Shown piece by piece: positions 46,123-59,008 of a stretch of DNA of 64,000 nucleotides. Position 1 is the stretch's first letter. Every line of letters begins with the position of its first letter. The position numbers and the translations under genes were made by a program. The notes under the pieces are model-generated. The model ran no database searches. It was given only the letters and a program-made list of their open reading frames with translations, and was not told where the DNA came from. Source of the stretch: Chrysemys picta bellii (taxonomy: Eukaryota > Chordata > Testudines > Emydidae); the NCBI RefSeq assembly GCF_011386835.1, contig NC_088800.1, positions 20,078,572-20,142,571 of the forward strand, written 5' to 3'.

Positions 46123-47650
46123 AAAGCAACAGAGGGTCCTGTGGCACCTTAGAGACTAACAGAAGTAATTGGGAGCATAAGCTTTCGTGGGTAAGAACCT
46201 CACTTCTTCAGATGCAAGTAATGGAAATCTCCAGAGGCAGGTATAAATCAGTATGGAGATAACGAGGTTAGTTCAATCAGGGAGGGTGAGGTGCTCTGCT
46301 AGCAGTTTAGGTCTGAATACCAAGGGAGGAGAAACTGCTTCTGTAGTTGGATAGCCATTCACAGTCTTTGTTTAATCCTGATCTGATGGTGTCAAATTTG
46401 CAAATGAACTGGAGCTCAGCAGTTTCTCTTTGGAGTCTGGTCCTGAAGTTTTTTTGCTGTAAGATGGCTACCTTTACATCAGCTATTGTGTGGCCAGGGA
46501 GGTTGAAGTGTTCTCCTACAGGTTTTTGTATATTGCCATTCCTGATATCTGACTTGTGTCCATTTATCCTCTTGCGTAGTGACTGTTTGGCCAATGTACA
46601 TAGCAGAGGGGCATTGCTGGCATATGATGGCATATATAACATTGGTGGATGTGCAGGTGAATGAGCCGGTGATGTTGTAGCTGATCTGGTTAGGTCCTGT
46701 GATGGTGTTGCTGGTGTAGATATGTGGGCAGAGTTGGCATTGAGGTTTGTTGCATGGGTTGGTTCCTGAGTTAGAATTGTTATGGTGTGGTGCGTGGTTG
46801 CTGGTGAGAATATGCTTAAGGTTGGCAGGTTGTCTGTGGGCAAGGACTGGCCTGCCTCCCAAGGTCTGTGAAAGTGAGGGATCATTGTCCAGGATGGGTT
46901 GTAGATTACTGATGATGCGTTGGAGAGGTTTAAGCTGAGGACTGTAGGTGATGGCCAGTGGAGTTCTGTTGGTTTCTCTTCTGGGCCTGTCTTGTAGCAG
47001 GAGGCTTCTGGGTACACATCTGGCTCTGTTGATTTGTTTCTTTATTTCCTTGTTTGGGTATCGTAGTTTTGAGAATGCTTGGTGAAGATCTTGTAGGTGT
47101 TGGTCTCTGTCTGAGGGGTTGGAGCAGATGCGATTGTACCTCAGTGCTTGGCTGTAGACGATGGATCGTGTGGTGTGACCGGGGTGGAAGCTGGAGTCAT
47201 GAAGGTAGGCGTAGCGGTCGGTGGGTTTTCGGTATAGGCTGGTGTTAATGTGGCCATTGCTTATTTGTTCGGTGGTGTCTAGGAAGTGGACCTCCCGTGT
47301 AGATTGGTCCAGGCTGAGGTTGATGGTGGGGTGGAAGCTGTTGAAATCATGGTGGAATTCTTCCAGGGTCTCCTTCCCATGGGTCCAGATGATGAAGATG
47401 TCATCAATATAGCGTAGGTAGAGAAGGGGCATGAGTGGATGAGAGCTGAGGAAGCATTGTTCCAGGTCAGCCATAAAAATGTTGGCATATTGTGGGGCCA
47501 TGCGGGTGCCCATAGCGGTGCCACTGGTCTGGAGGTATATATTGTCACCAAATTTGAAATAATTGTGCGTGAGGATGAAGTCACAGAGCTCAGCAATAAG
47601 TTGTGCTGTGTCATCATCAGGGATACTGTTCCTGACAGTACCCCTCTGAT
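46123..47650 (-). pseudogene. Penelope-like retroelement (RT + GIY-YIG), 5'-truncated
   Basis: Flanked by a perfect 12 bp duplication ACTTTCCTAGAA (46111-46122, 47651-47662). The minus strand encodes the second half of a Penelope RT: SGTAMGTRMAPQYANIFMAD, the catalytic box LRYIDDIFIIW, REVHFLDT, SLYRKPTDRYAYL. A cysteine-containing linker CNKPQCQLCPHI and the GIY-YIG endonuclease VIYAIICQQCPSAMYIGQT follow. A one-base frameshift near 46580 separates this from the rest of the endonuclease (SLRKRINGHKSDIRN...PVGEHFNLPGH) in the next frame. The RT amino half is missing. Low-coordinate end carries the family's terminal module. Confidence 0.92.
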
Positions 47651-48775
47651 ACTTTCCTAGAACTGGAATATGTATATTCCAAAGTCTCTGCTGCTTCCAA
47701 GTTTCCCATCTTGAGGTTTTTTTATCAAGCTGGTAATTTTATTATGGTAATTATTGTGATACACAGCTATGGGGTTACCATTTTGTAATATCATAAAATC
47801 ATAGTTAGCTATTTCTGCTTAGCTTTTCATTGTCTTAATGGTCAAACTTTCTGTATATAAATGTCCTACGTCTTTCCTAGATAGTTGTCTTTATATCTGT
47901 TTGAAAGTCTTTATATCTGCGAAGAATTGTAGTTCTGTTTTATGGAAGGATAAATCTAGATTTGGAATTTACTAGTAACATGCAGTGCTAGCTTTGATTG
48001 ATAACATGTATTATTCTATTTTATGATTCAGTAAATAAGACTATAGTTACTTGTCACTATGGAAAGCATTAAATCTTAAGTCCTCTCAAAGTCTACCTTG
48101 ATGTTGTTTGGTTCCTTGTTTGAAATTAATCAGTGGTCTCAGTCCAGTTCCTAGTAAAGAGTTGCCCATGTTGTGGGGGAGGGGAAGGGACAGGAAGAAT
48201 CACAACTGCCCTCCTTTTTGGCAGTTGGTTTAGACTGGATATGGAGACTGAACTTTATCCTTGTCCGGGAGTGATCTTTCCATGCACAATGACATCGCCA
48301 TGTGGGAAAACTTGTATTGGCAGCACTTATAACACATCTGTGGGGGCTTGTTTGGTTTTGTTATAAATAGAGAACCCTACAGGCAGATGATATTATCTGG
48401 AACCCTACATTCACTTTTAAAAATTGGGGGACAGGATAGCCAAATCTGTTTGCTGGGCAATTAGGCTATATTGCATTAAAGATTTATTTTGTATGATACG
48501 TTTTTTTATTTGAATGTTGAAGAGCGACAAAAACACTAAAGAAAAGGGAGAGTTTATCAGGAAACAGATTCAGTACTCCATATTCCTTTGCCTTTTTCCT
48601 GGAGTATTCCAGGTATCCAACAAGACCTAGAACCCTGTTTCTTGACACTCAGTTTCACAAAACTGCAGCTTGTTCCTGAATAGAGACATATGGTATCTAA
48701 TTAGTATGTTCTACCTGAAATCCACCCATGACGTTCAGGAGGTTGGTAATGGATTTCAAATGCTTTTATGGACGT

Positions 48776-48776
<1 letters not shown>

Positions 48777-48811
<35 letters not shown>
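48777..48811. repeat. (TG)n microsatellite
   Basis: About 17 uninterrupted TG units. Confidence 0.95.
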
Positions 48812-48812
<1 letters not shown>

Positions 48813-48886
48813 AAAATGATTAATTTGTTAATATGCTTCAAAGCAGGGCACGGTCTTATAATAAAGGTTCCTTCTGCTGTCTAGGA

Positions 48887-49105
48887 CAGTGGTCTCCAAA
48901 GAGGATCCTTGGGGGTACGCGGCAGGAAGAGCATTTTTTTGTTTTTGTTTTTGCTTCGGCAGTTTGGGCGGGAGTCGGAGCGGCTTTTTTTTTTTTTTCT
49001 TTTTTTTGCTTTGGCAAAAATGGTAGAGCCGGCATGGCAGGGAGTGTGTGCTCAAAATTTTTTTAATGATAGGGGTGCGTGACCAAAAAAGTTCGGAGAC
49101 CACTG
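48887..49105. mobile_element. 219 bp hAT MITE
   Basis: Perfect 8 bp duplication GTCTAGGA (48879-48886, 49106-49113). Ends CAGTGGTCTCCAAAGAGG and, inverted, CAGTGGTCTCCGAACTTT. Poly-T runs inside; no coding. Confidence 0.95.
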
Positions 49106-51980
49106 GTCTAGGATATAGGTATTCAAATGCTGTCCAAATATCTAGGACTTCATGGTTATTCATGTATGGGAACCTAATGGTTTAAAAACCTTTTGTTCTT
49201 TTTATTTATTATTGTCTAGGCCTTAAAATGATGTTTGTTTGAGGAGTTGCATACTGAATTAAATTCTCATTCACTCCATACGATACAATATCATTGTACT
49301 TGCATCAGATTGTACCAAATAACTCTAACTGCATGGTGTGTCAAGTGCTCTTCATACCTAATGCAGTTGTTTGCTGTATGCATCTTACCATATGCAAGAC
49401 TTTCCAGGATTTTGCAAAAAAGTTAATTTTCAGAGGGAAATTCTTTCTCTAGTACTGTTACCAGAAATCTGTTTTGTGTTCTCAATTTGCTAATTGAACC
49501 CTTTTACCACTGATCTAGTAAGGCAGTCTTTCTTGCCATATATGTTTAAACTGTGTGTCTTGAAATGAAACTTAGGTTTAATGAAAAATAACGGAAACAT
49601 TAAAACTTTTGAGTTTTGGGGCAAAATGTTTAAAGGAAGGACTGCCACTGTTCCCCAGAAAGAAAGGGGTAACAAAAAATATGATATTGTTAAAAGTGAG
49701 GCTATACTAACCCTTGCAATGAAATCGTATATAAATTTTAAAACAAATTTATGGGGATTTTTTAAAAAGAAAACCATCTTAAAATCTAATCTTTCAAAAA
49801 CTGAGTTTTAAAGTAGTTTTAAAGTAGTTATATATTAACTCATGCTACTGAGTCTCCCTCTAATTGTTTTGGTTTTATTATCACAGTTTTCAGTGTTTTG
49901 TGCAGTGAAACAAGATGCTGTAAATGCACAAAATTGACAAATTGATTTTTTATCATTTTTAGTTATAATAAACCTAGTTATTGAAATATTAATTTCAGTT
50001 TAATAAATACTTAAATGTATATATATTTTTAAGTTGACAGTGTCCCTTTTAATTTTGTTATACTACATTGCACTGCTATAGGCTGTTATGATCTTGGCTA
50101 ATTTCACTTATATAATATGATTCAGCTTTATAACAGCCTTGGTGTAGACATGGATTTTATGATGACTAAGAGTTAGCAGATGCTCTATAGAGTTACACTC
50201 TATTTAACTTTGCTTCAGTCTTGACTCTGACTGCCCATTGGGGATAGACGTGCTCAAATTGGATGAGTCAGTGCCGTTCATCTGTAAATGTCTTTATAGG
50301 AATCTTTTTAAAATAAGCTCTGGAGCTGCATTATGTTGTCTGGTATTTTACTTCCGAGGTGAAGGAGAGGATTGCTATCAAGGTGATGGGGAAGAAATTC
50401 CACTGGGAAAGGATTATTTACAATCAGTGTATGTAGCAGTCTACTTAACCCATTGTCCTTTCCTGTTCAGCCCATACTATAAAATTACCCAGACTTATAG
50501 GGCAGTGCTAAAGAAAACATTGTGTCCTGCAATATGAAAGTGCATAAATGTTAAGGATAGGTATATTAAGAAATAAAGTGTCTTCATTTTCTTGCAGCAT
50601 TTTGCAAGAGTGTCACACATTTGGTTTCCAAGGACCAAGCTTAGTTCAAGAGTACCTAATGTGGTTCAATGTGAATTCAAGCACTGGAGTAGTACACATC
50701 TCCTGCAAGTATTCCAGGGGCCTGTTCGGACAACATAAGCCTCATGCCTCAGAGCAAAGTCCTATGGTGGTTCTCTATGTGCTGGTGTACATCTGGAATT
50801 TCATAGAAGGGTCAGTGAGACTGCCAGTACACAGATCTGCTAGCTTTTTACACCCAGCTAGGGAAGCCACAAGTCCACATGGGTCAAGGGTTGTCCCAGG
50901 TATGAGGGAAGTGTCCTCTGGCCTTAGGGATTCCTTTTCCGCAGGTGGCCAAGATTTGGAGATAAGCAGTCACGTCGTTTTTGTTTCAGGCTGTCTATAT
51001 AGATTCAGAAAGGCAATTTCATAGGTGTGAATCAGTGCTGTGCTGTCTTTGTAAACATAAGAGCTATATTTTGTTTGAATGCTTAAATTCTACTGAAACT
51101 GATGGGTAAATGTCCCAGTAGCCAGGGAAAGTTGCCTACTTTGCATTGGCAAATGGTTGAATGGATTTGCCAAGTGCTTTTTATAGAAAATAATTAACAT
51201 TTTAAATGTCCCAGTCTTTAGTTTTCATTATTGCCATGATTTTAAACATATGTATTTAATTAAAAAAAAACGCTACATTAAAAGTAGTTGTAAAGTCATG
51301 TACTCCTAAATTAGTAAGTGCCAGAATAAAGATGACTCTTGTGACCTTAATTTGGCCCCGTTGTGCATATGCATTATGGTAGTTTTAATTACATGATCAC
51401 ATACAGTAACTCTTCACTTAAAGTCGTTCTGGTTAACGTTGTTTCATTGTTACATTGCTGATCAATTAGGGACCATGCTCGTTTAAAGTTGTGCAATGCT
51501 CCCTTCTAATGTCGTTTGGCAGCCGCATGCTTTGTCCACTGCTTGGAGGAAGAGCAAGCCGGTGGAGCTAGCTGGTGGGTGGCTGGAACCAGGGTGGACC
51601 GAGACTCCCTCCTCCCCCCCCCCATCAGCTCTCCCTATCAGCTCCCTGCTCCCCTAAGTTCCCTGTGCAGCAGTTGCCCAGCAGGCTAGCAATTGCAGCT
51701 GTCCCTCCTCCCACTGCCAGGTGCTGCTCCTGCCCTCTGCCTTGGAGCTGCTCCCCGGGACTCCTGCTTGCTGTGTGGGGGGGAGGAAGACGGGGGCTAA
51801 TGTCAGGGTATTCTCCTCCCCCCTGCTCCTGCACCCCACTTACCCCATCTTCCATAGAGCAGGGGGGACACGCGACAGAGGGAGCTTCCAGGCAGCTGCG
51901 GTGCAGTCTCAGCTTGCAGATCTAATTAACAAGGCAGTGTAATTCTGACCCCACTCTTCATACTTAAAGGGGAAATGCGC

Positions 51981-51981
51981 A

Positions 51982-52047
<66 letters not shown>
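51981..52047. repeat. (TC)n(CA)n microsatellite
   Basis: A short TC run passes into about 25 CA units, within the element at 51407. Confidence 0.95.
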
Positions 52048-52050
<3 letters not shown>

Positions 52051-52257
52051 TGTCTCTGCCTGCCCTCCCTCCTTTCCTGCTGCCTTGTACAGTAGAGTGT
52101 GAGAGTTAACCCTTGAGGGCTCAGCCAGTTGCTAGTTCATCATTTAGCAGTAAGGCATTCCCTGGAAATATCCCACCCTCTGACTCCTCCACCTCAACCA
52201 AGCTTCACAATCATCATCACGGTGTACCAGTATTAAATTGTTTGTTTAAAACCTATA

Positions 52258-52308
52258 GTGTGTGTGTGTATATATATATGTATGTATATGTATATATATG
52301 TATATATA
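52258..52308. repeat. (TG)n(TA)n microsatellite
   Basis: TG units change to TATATG units; AT-rich and likely polymorphic. Confidence 0.9.
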
Positions 52309-52596
52309 AAATAGTCTTTTGTCTGGTGAAAAAAATTTCCCTGGAACCTTTGTGGCACTTGCAGCAGCATTGGGAGCGGTGTGTTATGGGCAGCTATCCC
52401 ACAGAGCACCTCTTCCCATTCTGGCGCTGTGGCTTGTGGGAAGGGGCAGGGGGTGAGGGGCATTCTGGGTCCTGTTCCAATGCCCCATGATGCATCGGGT
52501 CGCATCCCAGCAATCCCTGTGCTTCCGTCCACTTTTGACGCCATCTTTCAATGTTTTTTGTACTGCGCGCTCTGTCTTCCCTTTCAGTCTGCGGGA

Positions 52597-53838
52597 ATGG
52601 AGCCTGAACTGCTGAGGAATATGCTGACGAGTCTCACCAGCACATCACGTTTGGCTGTTGAGTTACTCCTTAAGATCCAAACTGACAGTGAGGATTCCGA
52701 CGATAATATCTACTCAAGTAATGCATACGACACGAGATTGCTTGTGGCATTCACGGACATGCTCACCACTGTGGAATGCTGCTTTTGAGCTCGGGAAACA
52801 AGCACTGAGTGGTGGGATCACATTGTCCTGCAAGTCTGGGATGACGAGCAGTGGTTGCAGAACTTTTGGATGAGAAAAGCCACTTTCATGGGACTGCGTG
52901 AGGAGGTCGCCCCCATCCTGCGGGGCAAGGACACGAGATTGAGAGCCTCCCTGCCGGTGGAGAAGCGGGTGGCTATTGCAGTCTGGAAGCTAGCAGCTCC
53001 AGACAGCTACCGATTAGTCGCTAACCAGTTTGGAGTGGGAAAGTCGACCATTGGAATCGTGTTGATGCAAGTCTGCAGGGCCATTAGTCGCATCCTGCTC
53101 AGAAGAATCGTGATACTGGATAACGTGCATGACATTGTGGCTGGCTTTGGACAAATGGGTTTTCCTAACTGCAGAGGGGCGATAGATGGGATGCATATTC
53201 CAATTCTGGCACCAGCCCACCTAGCCTCTGAGTACGTTCATTGGAAGGGGTATTTCTCTATGGTTCTCCAGGAGCTTCTGGATCACCGTGGGCGTTTCGC
53301 TGACATTAACACAGGCTGGCCCGGAAAGGTGCATGACGCACGCATCTTTCGGAACACTGGCCTGTTCAAGAAGCTGCAAGCTGGGACCTTTTTCCCAGAG
53401 CGGAAGATCACGGTAGGGGAAGTTAAAATGCCCATTGTGATCTTTGGAGACCCCGCTTACCCTTTAATGCCGTGGCTCATGAAACCCTACACAGGGAGCC
53501 TTGACAGCAGCAAGGAGCGGTTCAACAACAGGCTGAGCTGGGGCAGAATGACTCTGGAGTGTGCTTTTGGCCGTTTAAAAGGCCGCTGGCACTGTCAATA
53601 TGGGAAGCTGGACCTGGCCGATGACAACATCCCCTAGGTTATATCCGCGTGCTGTACTCTCCATAACATTTGTGAAGGGAAGGGTGAAAGATTCACTCAG
53701 GCATGGAACTCGGAGGTTCAACACCTGGAGGCTGAATTTGAACAGCCAGAGAGCAGGGCTATTAGAGGGGCCCAGTATGGGGCTGCAAGGATTAGGTATG
53801 TCTTGAGGGAGCAATTTGAGGCTGAAAGCCACCAGTAA
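52597..53838 (+). pseudogene. Harbinger DDE transposase (HARBI1-like)
   Basis: The frame runs 413 codons from M-E-P-E-L-L-R with two in-frame stops, TGA at 52786-52788 and TAG at 53635-53637, and no frameshift, ending at TAA 53836-53838. The helix-turn-helix-like region reads PVEKRVAIAVWKL...FGVGKSTIG. The catalytic triad of DDE_Tnp_4 is visible: D197 in AIDGMHI, D285 in GDPAYPLMPWLMKPY and E321 in LECAFGRLKGRW, with the family motif GWPGKVHDARIF between. The enzyme would cut and join at TWA targets with its SANT partner. It is inactive as it stands; both stops look like single-base changes. Confidence 0.93.
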
Positions 53839-54077
53839 TGTCTGGTGCCCTGCACAGAAGTGAAGTGGTTCCAATGTTAGTAGGAATCTGTGTTTGCTAC
53901 GCTGACTTGCAGTGCCTGTTGCTTTTCTGGGCTAAGGTATCTTTTACTTTATGCAATAACAAAGAATGCTTTCAAAGCCAAAAAATCCATTTATGGAAAA
54001 GAGAATTCGTTTACTGAAAAGAAACACAACTGCTTCGGAAACAGAAAGGGCAAGGGGTGGGGTGGGGAATGTTACAA

Positions 54078-55851
54078 TCACAGATTTGCGTGTGTCCTGT
54101 TATCATACTCAGCCTTCCTGTCTGGAGTGCTGTGCAATGAGTGCTGCATGTCAGGATGGCTATACTGCATGGTGATGGGGGTTGAGTGCAGTGGGTAAGG
54201 GTCGTAGTTTTCAGGGCTGGGTGGTGAAGCTACAGGTGTTGGAGGCAGCTGGTGGTGGTAAGAACCCGGATGTTGGGCAAAGTGGGTTGGAGGTGACATG
54301 GGGGCACAAGGGAAAGAGTTTTGGGACAAGGGCTGCAGGAGGCAGGGAGGCACGATAGTGCTCCGCCTGCATGGCTATGAGCACCTGGATCGAGTCCGCT
54401 TGGCGCTCCATGATGCTTATCAGCCGATCTGTGCTTTGCTGCCGGAGTCCGCGCTTTTGTGCCGGCGCTCCTCATTCTGCTGGCGGATCCTCCTTTCACT
54501 CTCCCTCCACTCCTGTGCTTTTTGATTCTCGTTAAGTGACTGCTGCATTACTTCATGCAGCATGTCGTCTTTGCGTCTGTGGCCTCTTCCTAATTCTTTG
54601 CAATCTTTCGGCCGGTGATAACACGGATGGCTGAGATCTCAAGGTTGCATCTGTAAAGGCAAAATGCAACACTTAACAGAGCAGCATTGTTCACATCAGA
54701 CAGAGCAATAATTCCCCTGGACTTAAGGGGAAGCACAGTCTACGGTAATTTGCCCATCCCAAAGTGAGTGGACATAACCCACCGAAGCCCCAAAATGGTG
54801 AGTAAGCACAGGTTTCAAGTGGGACTGATTGTTTCACGGCCGTACTGTCCTCTGGGTTTCTGCCCCTTGGGGAGAGCCAACAGCTGCAGGGGGCACCTAT
54901 ACTGAACACTGTCCCCACATTTTCCACAGGAGTTAGTCCGGAAAGATATCTCGCTGCTGAGGGTGACATGGGAAACAAGAGAGGGTCTTCTACTGCAATG
55001 CGGCTTCCTCCCTGGCCCATATGCAGTTTGCCTGTGTGCAGCAATGGTCCCCCACCCCTCACGGCACAGTGGCGCAGACTTGTTAGCCTGATTGGGACAA
55101 GGACCACAGTGGCTCTCGCAAGAAACCTGCGCAAGTGCATTGCCCAACTTCTGGATGAGTAGGGCATCATCCTACTCATCCTTTGAAGAGATCACTGAGG
55201 CTGATTACTGCAATATGAGAGAGCATATCTACGCCCTATTCCGCATCTAGGCATGCATGCAGCCCTAACCCTCCTTGCCCCAAGAGCCCGCACCGAATAA
55301 CTTCCTTCCCAAAATAAAAGCCACTTACCGGGAACCTCCTCTAGTGTTTGTCCTTCCCCGAGCACCAGCTGCCACAACTGGCTACCTTCCTCCTGGCTTG
55401 AGAACAGCTCCTGGCTACTTGCATTTAGGGATTCTGGGGTGTCTTCCTCCTCCTCAGCGCCCTCGTTCCCGGTTTCCTCCGCCTGCCTTGTTGAACTGGG
55501 CTCTGAAATGTTCATGGTGGTCCTCAGAGTGGAGGTGGGGTCGCCCCCAAGTATCGCGTCCAGCTCTTTGTAGAAATGGCAGGTCGTGGGGGCACCACCG
55601 GAGTGGCAGTTTGCCTCGCGGGCTTTGCAGTAGGCATTTCGCAGCTCCTTCACTTTAACCCTGCACTGCAGTGTGTCCTGGTCATAGTCCCATTTCATCA
55701 TGTCCCTTGATATCTGCCTGAAGGTATCATAATTCCTATAGCTGGAACGCAGCTGGGACTGGACAGCTTCCTCCCCCCAAACACTGATGAGGTCCAGCAC
55801 CTCGCCATTGCTCCATACTGGGGATCGCCTGGCATGTGGAGGCATGGTCAC
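54078..55851 (-). pseudogene. Harbinger Myb/SANT-like DNA-binding protein, two exons
   Basis: Exon 1 (55851-55329) starts M-T-M-P-P-H-A-R-R-S-P-V-W-S-N-G-E-V and holds one Myb/SANT-like trihelix domain (W-S-N-G-E-V-L-D-L-I, then YRNYDTFRQISRDM and CRVKVKELRNAYCKA). A Glu-rich tail follows and it ends at donor GTAAGTG. Exon 2 begins at 54650 after acceptor CTTTACAG and encodes a coiled, Gln/Arg-rich region (ERRIRQQNEERRHK) and a Pro-rich tail. Small indels break exon 2 into several frames (for example around 54570 and 54440). In such elements this protein imports the transposase and binds the ends. Turtle gene sets often label relatives as zinc finger and SCAN 29-like or MSANTD. Confidence 0.85.
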
Positions 55852-58825
55852 CTAGAAAGATTTGCTGAGCAAACAGGAAGGGGATATTCAAAATTCCCAG
55901 AGAATTTAAAGGTTGGTCACCTAAGGGCAGGGCAGTAGAGTTCAAAGTGATAACCAGAGTGGCTAGAACAGGCATTGTGGGACACTTCTGGAGGCCGATC
56001 AGAGTGCATTAACAGACCAGGGAATCCGCACTGGCACTGCGGCGCTCCAGCGGGGGTGCTTCAAACCATTATTCCACTTGCTGAGGTGGAGTACCAGGAG
56101 CACTCTGGCCTCGGAATCCGGGCGCTCTACATGCCTTGCCAGTGTGGACGCATTGTGAGTTAGGGCGCACGGGGCTGTTTTACTGTGTTCTAACTCGCAA
56201 GTGTAGCCATGCCCTTAGACCCCGCAGACCCTATGCCCTCTCAGTTTCTTCTTACTGCCTATGATGGTTGGTCAGAGTGTCTGGTTTTGCATTGCAAGAA
56301 TGTTAGCAGTTCTTTACAGCCCATTGTCTATTTTCTTTGTATATAGTTTATAGGTACTTAGTTAGCCGTTAAGTGTTAGGTTAGTTTGGTAGTTAGAGTC
56401 CCGGCTGGGACTTCGCCCTGGAGTGGGGCATGCCCCGTTCTCCTGGCTTCAAACCATGCTCGTAATGCAACAGGCCGATGCCTATTAGTGACCCCCACAA
56501 CAGGTGTTTGAAGTGCTTGGGGGAGTCCCATAGAAAGGTCAAGTGCAGAATCTGCAAAAAATTTCGCCCTAGAACCAAGAAGGAGCGAGATAGCCGCTTG
56601 AGGGCCCTCCGCATGGAGGCTGTGCTTCGTTCTGCATCGGAGCCCTCTTGCTCGGACCCCACACCGAGTACCTCGGCATCTGTGCAGAGCGCGCCGCTGG
56701 CACCGGGCTCTGCCCGGCACTATTCCCTCTCACCGGTGCCTAAGAAGCTGCAAAAGAAGAAGAAACCCCCCCGGCACAAGGGGGAAAAGGGACTTCGGGC
56801 AAAGAACCTATGTCAGGCCATGTGCCCGCCTCGGGACTTCATGGGGGTACCGCTGTGGTCGGACCCCCCCAGCCCAGCCAGGGATCTGCCTCTGACTCCG
56901 GGGAGCAGCAGGGGACCCCAGCTTCTCCCAGCATCCTCATTGTCCGAAGCGACCCCAGCGGCTAAGGAACAAGCAAGCCAACCTGCACCGCAGTTGCAGT
57001 TCCAGGCCCCAGACACGGCTAAGACCCCAATACCTAAGGGCAAGCCGGTTATGGGACCGCCCCATAGGGCAGTGGAGCACCCTCGGTTCCTGGATCGCAG
57101 GCGTAGATCCCCATCTCTGGCCTAGGACCCCGGCACCGTACCCTCAGTCTCCGGTCAGAAGGCCCAGGTCTCCCAACGCCACGCTCTCCCCCTCTGACGA
57201 ATGGGACACCAGAGTTGAGGCAACAGTCCCCATGCTCCCAGTACTGGCAAGCTTCCTGCCAAACTTCGCCTAGGCGGTCTTCCAGATGTTGGTCCTCACC
57301 AGGGCGGGATCGCTCCCCATCACGGCACCTCCTCGGTACCGCTCCTCGGGCAGGCACCAATCCTTGCCCTTGTATCACTGATCGCTGCCCAGGGTTAGTC
57401 AGCAGACTCAGACCTCAATGGCCCCGCCCCAGTCACTAGAAGGGCAGTGATCTGAGTCAGAACATGTCACTGAATCCGACATGGAGGCAACGCAGCAGTC
57501 TCCAACACCTACTGAGCCGTCCCCGGAGAAGGAAGGAGAACCCTCTCCTACCCCAACGGTGCAGTCGTCGTCATCTCTGGACAAAGCGGTGGCGGGTCCC
57601 TCCCAAACGGGCAGTCTCCCCGATGACTTCAAGGGGCACCAGGCTCTCCTTAAAAGGGCAGCTACCAATTTGAACTTAAAAATTGAGGAGTTCGTGGAGG
57701 AGTCCAATGACTTCTTTAATGTTATATTCTCCTCCATCCCGGCCCGGGTCACGCTGCCCATCCATCCAGGGGTCCTTAAGATTGCCAAATCGCTGTGGCA
57801 GACCTCCTCTTCCAATCCGCCTACTTCTGAGAAGGCGGAAAAGAAGTATTATGTCCCTGCAAAAGGGTTCAAATGTTTGTAGAAACACTGTCCAGCAGCG
57901 TCACTGGTCGTGTCTGCTGTTAATGAAAGGGACAGGCCGGGCCAAGTCAGTGGCATGCTGAAAAACGACGATGTCAAGAGTCTGGATTTGTTTGGCAGAA
58001 AAGTTAATTCGACGGCCAGCCTGCAATATTGGGTGTCTAACCACCAGCCCCTGTTAGGCAGGTACAATTTTAATCTGTAGGACTCCCTTAGCAAATTCAA
58101 GGAGGCCCTCCCACAGGACCTAGCCCAGGAGTTGGCCGCTTTGGTGAACAAAGGTATAGCGGTGGAAAGAGTGGCCCTCCAGATGGCCTGGGATGCTACA
58201 GACTCAGCGGGCAGGGTGGTCGCCTCAGCAGTGGCCATGAGGCTCAGCTCCTGGCTGCAGTCCTCTAGGTTATTCCAGGAGATGCAAGCCACCATTCAGG
58301 ACCTCCCATTTGAGGGGGCAGGTCTCTTCTCTGAGCTCAGGACTCAAGGCTCCATGGCCTTAAAGACTCCCGTGCCACTCCGCTCCTTGGGCCTTCATAC
58401 ACCTCAGCAGGCTAGGAAGCCGTTCTATCCTCTGCCTCTCCAGTCTAGGTCCTGGGGGACTCCCTGGCTGAGCACCTACATGAGAAAGACCCCTTGTCTC
58501 CATCCTAAGTGATGACACCCGTCATCTTCCCGTTTGTCTGCTCAGCCTGGCCCACCCAGGAACCAAGGAGGCCAGAAGCAGACATTCTGAGGGTGCACTC
58601 TAGGACAGTGCCCCAGTCACTTCCCAGGATCCACCCTCCTGCTCTTTCCTCAACCACCTGCGCCCCTTCCGGTTGGCTTGGTCTCGGCTGACCTTGGACC
58701 GCTGGGTGCTTGAAGTAATATCTTCAGGTTACATCCAGTGATGAGCTGCCAAAATCTTAACAGTCAGTTCTCTATAAAAAGTTCTGATTTAAGGGATGTG
58801 CTACAGTATGTATTTTTTGTACCAA

Positions 58826-58919
58826 TAGGGTTACCATATGTCCGTATTTTCCCGGACGGCGATTTAAGAACCAAAAAGCCTGACATGTCCGGGGAAAATA
58901 CAGATGTATGTTAACCCTA
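58826..58919. mobile_element. 94 bp hAT-like MITE (nested)
   Basis: Ends TAGGGTTACCATATGTCCG and, inverted, TAGGGTTAACATACATCTG; a minimal relative of the 843 bp element at 35958. Flanks do not show a clear duplication. Confidence 0.75.
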
Positions 58920-59008
58920 CTTAAAGTTCTTTTTTAAAAAGATGGGCCTGAACTAGAAATGAGCTCCGTTTCACATGTGTGGGTCCCCGCCACTCCCTGG
59001 GGGTGTGC

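Larger units (their letters stand above)
51407..52347. mobile_element. dispersed element with AAAGTCG termini, right end lost
   Basis: Starts ACAGTAACTCTTCACTTAAAG then TCGTTCTGGTTAACG; proceeds through a GC-rich middle, microsatellites and AGTCTTTTGTCTGGTGAAAA. I recall this string from turtle DNA as an element whose other end is the inverse of the start; here that end is absent and a Harbinger fragment follows. Class unassigned. Confidence 0.5.
52348..56214. mobile_element. PIF/Harbinger DNA transposon, two convergent genes, left end lost
   Basis: The right terminus, inverted, reads GGGCATGGCTACACTTGCG and abuts TTA at 56215, as Harbinger elements do. Between lie a plus-strand DDE transposase (52597-53838) and a minus-strand Myb/SANT-like protein gene (55851-54078), the standard Harbinger pair. 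The left terminus is not seen; the element begins inside 5' sequence at about 52348. Both genes carry disabling changes, so it is a fossil, though a rather young one. Confidence 0.85.
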
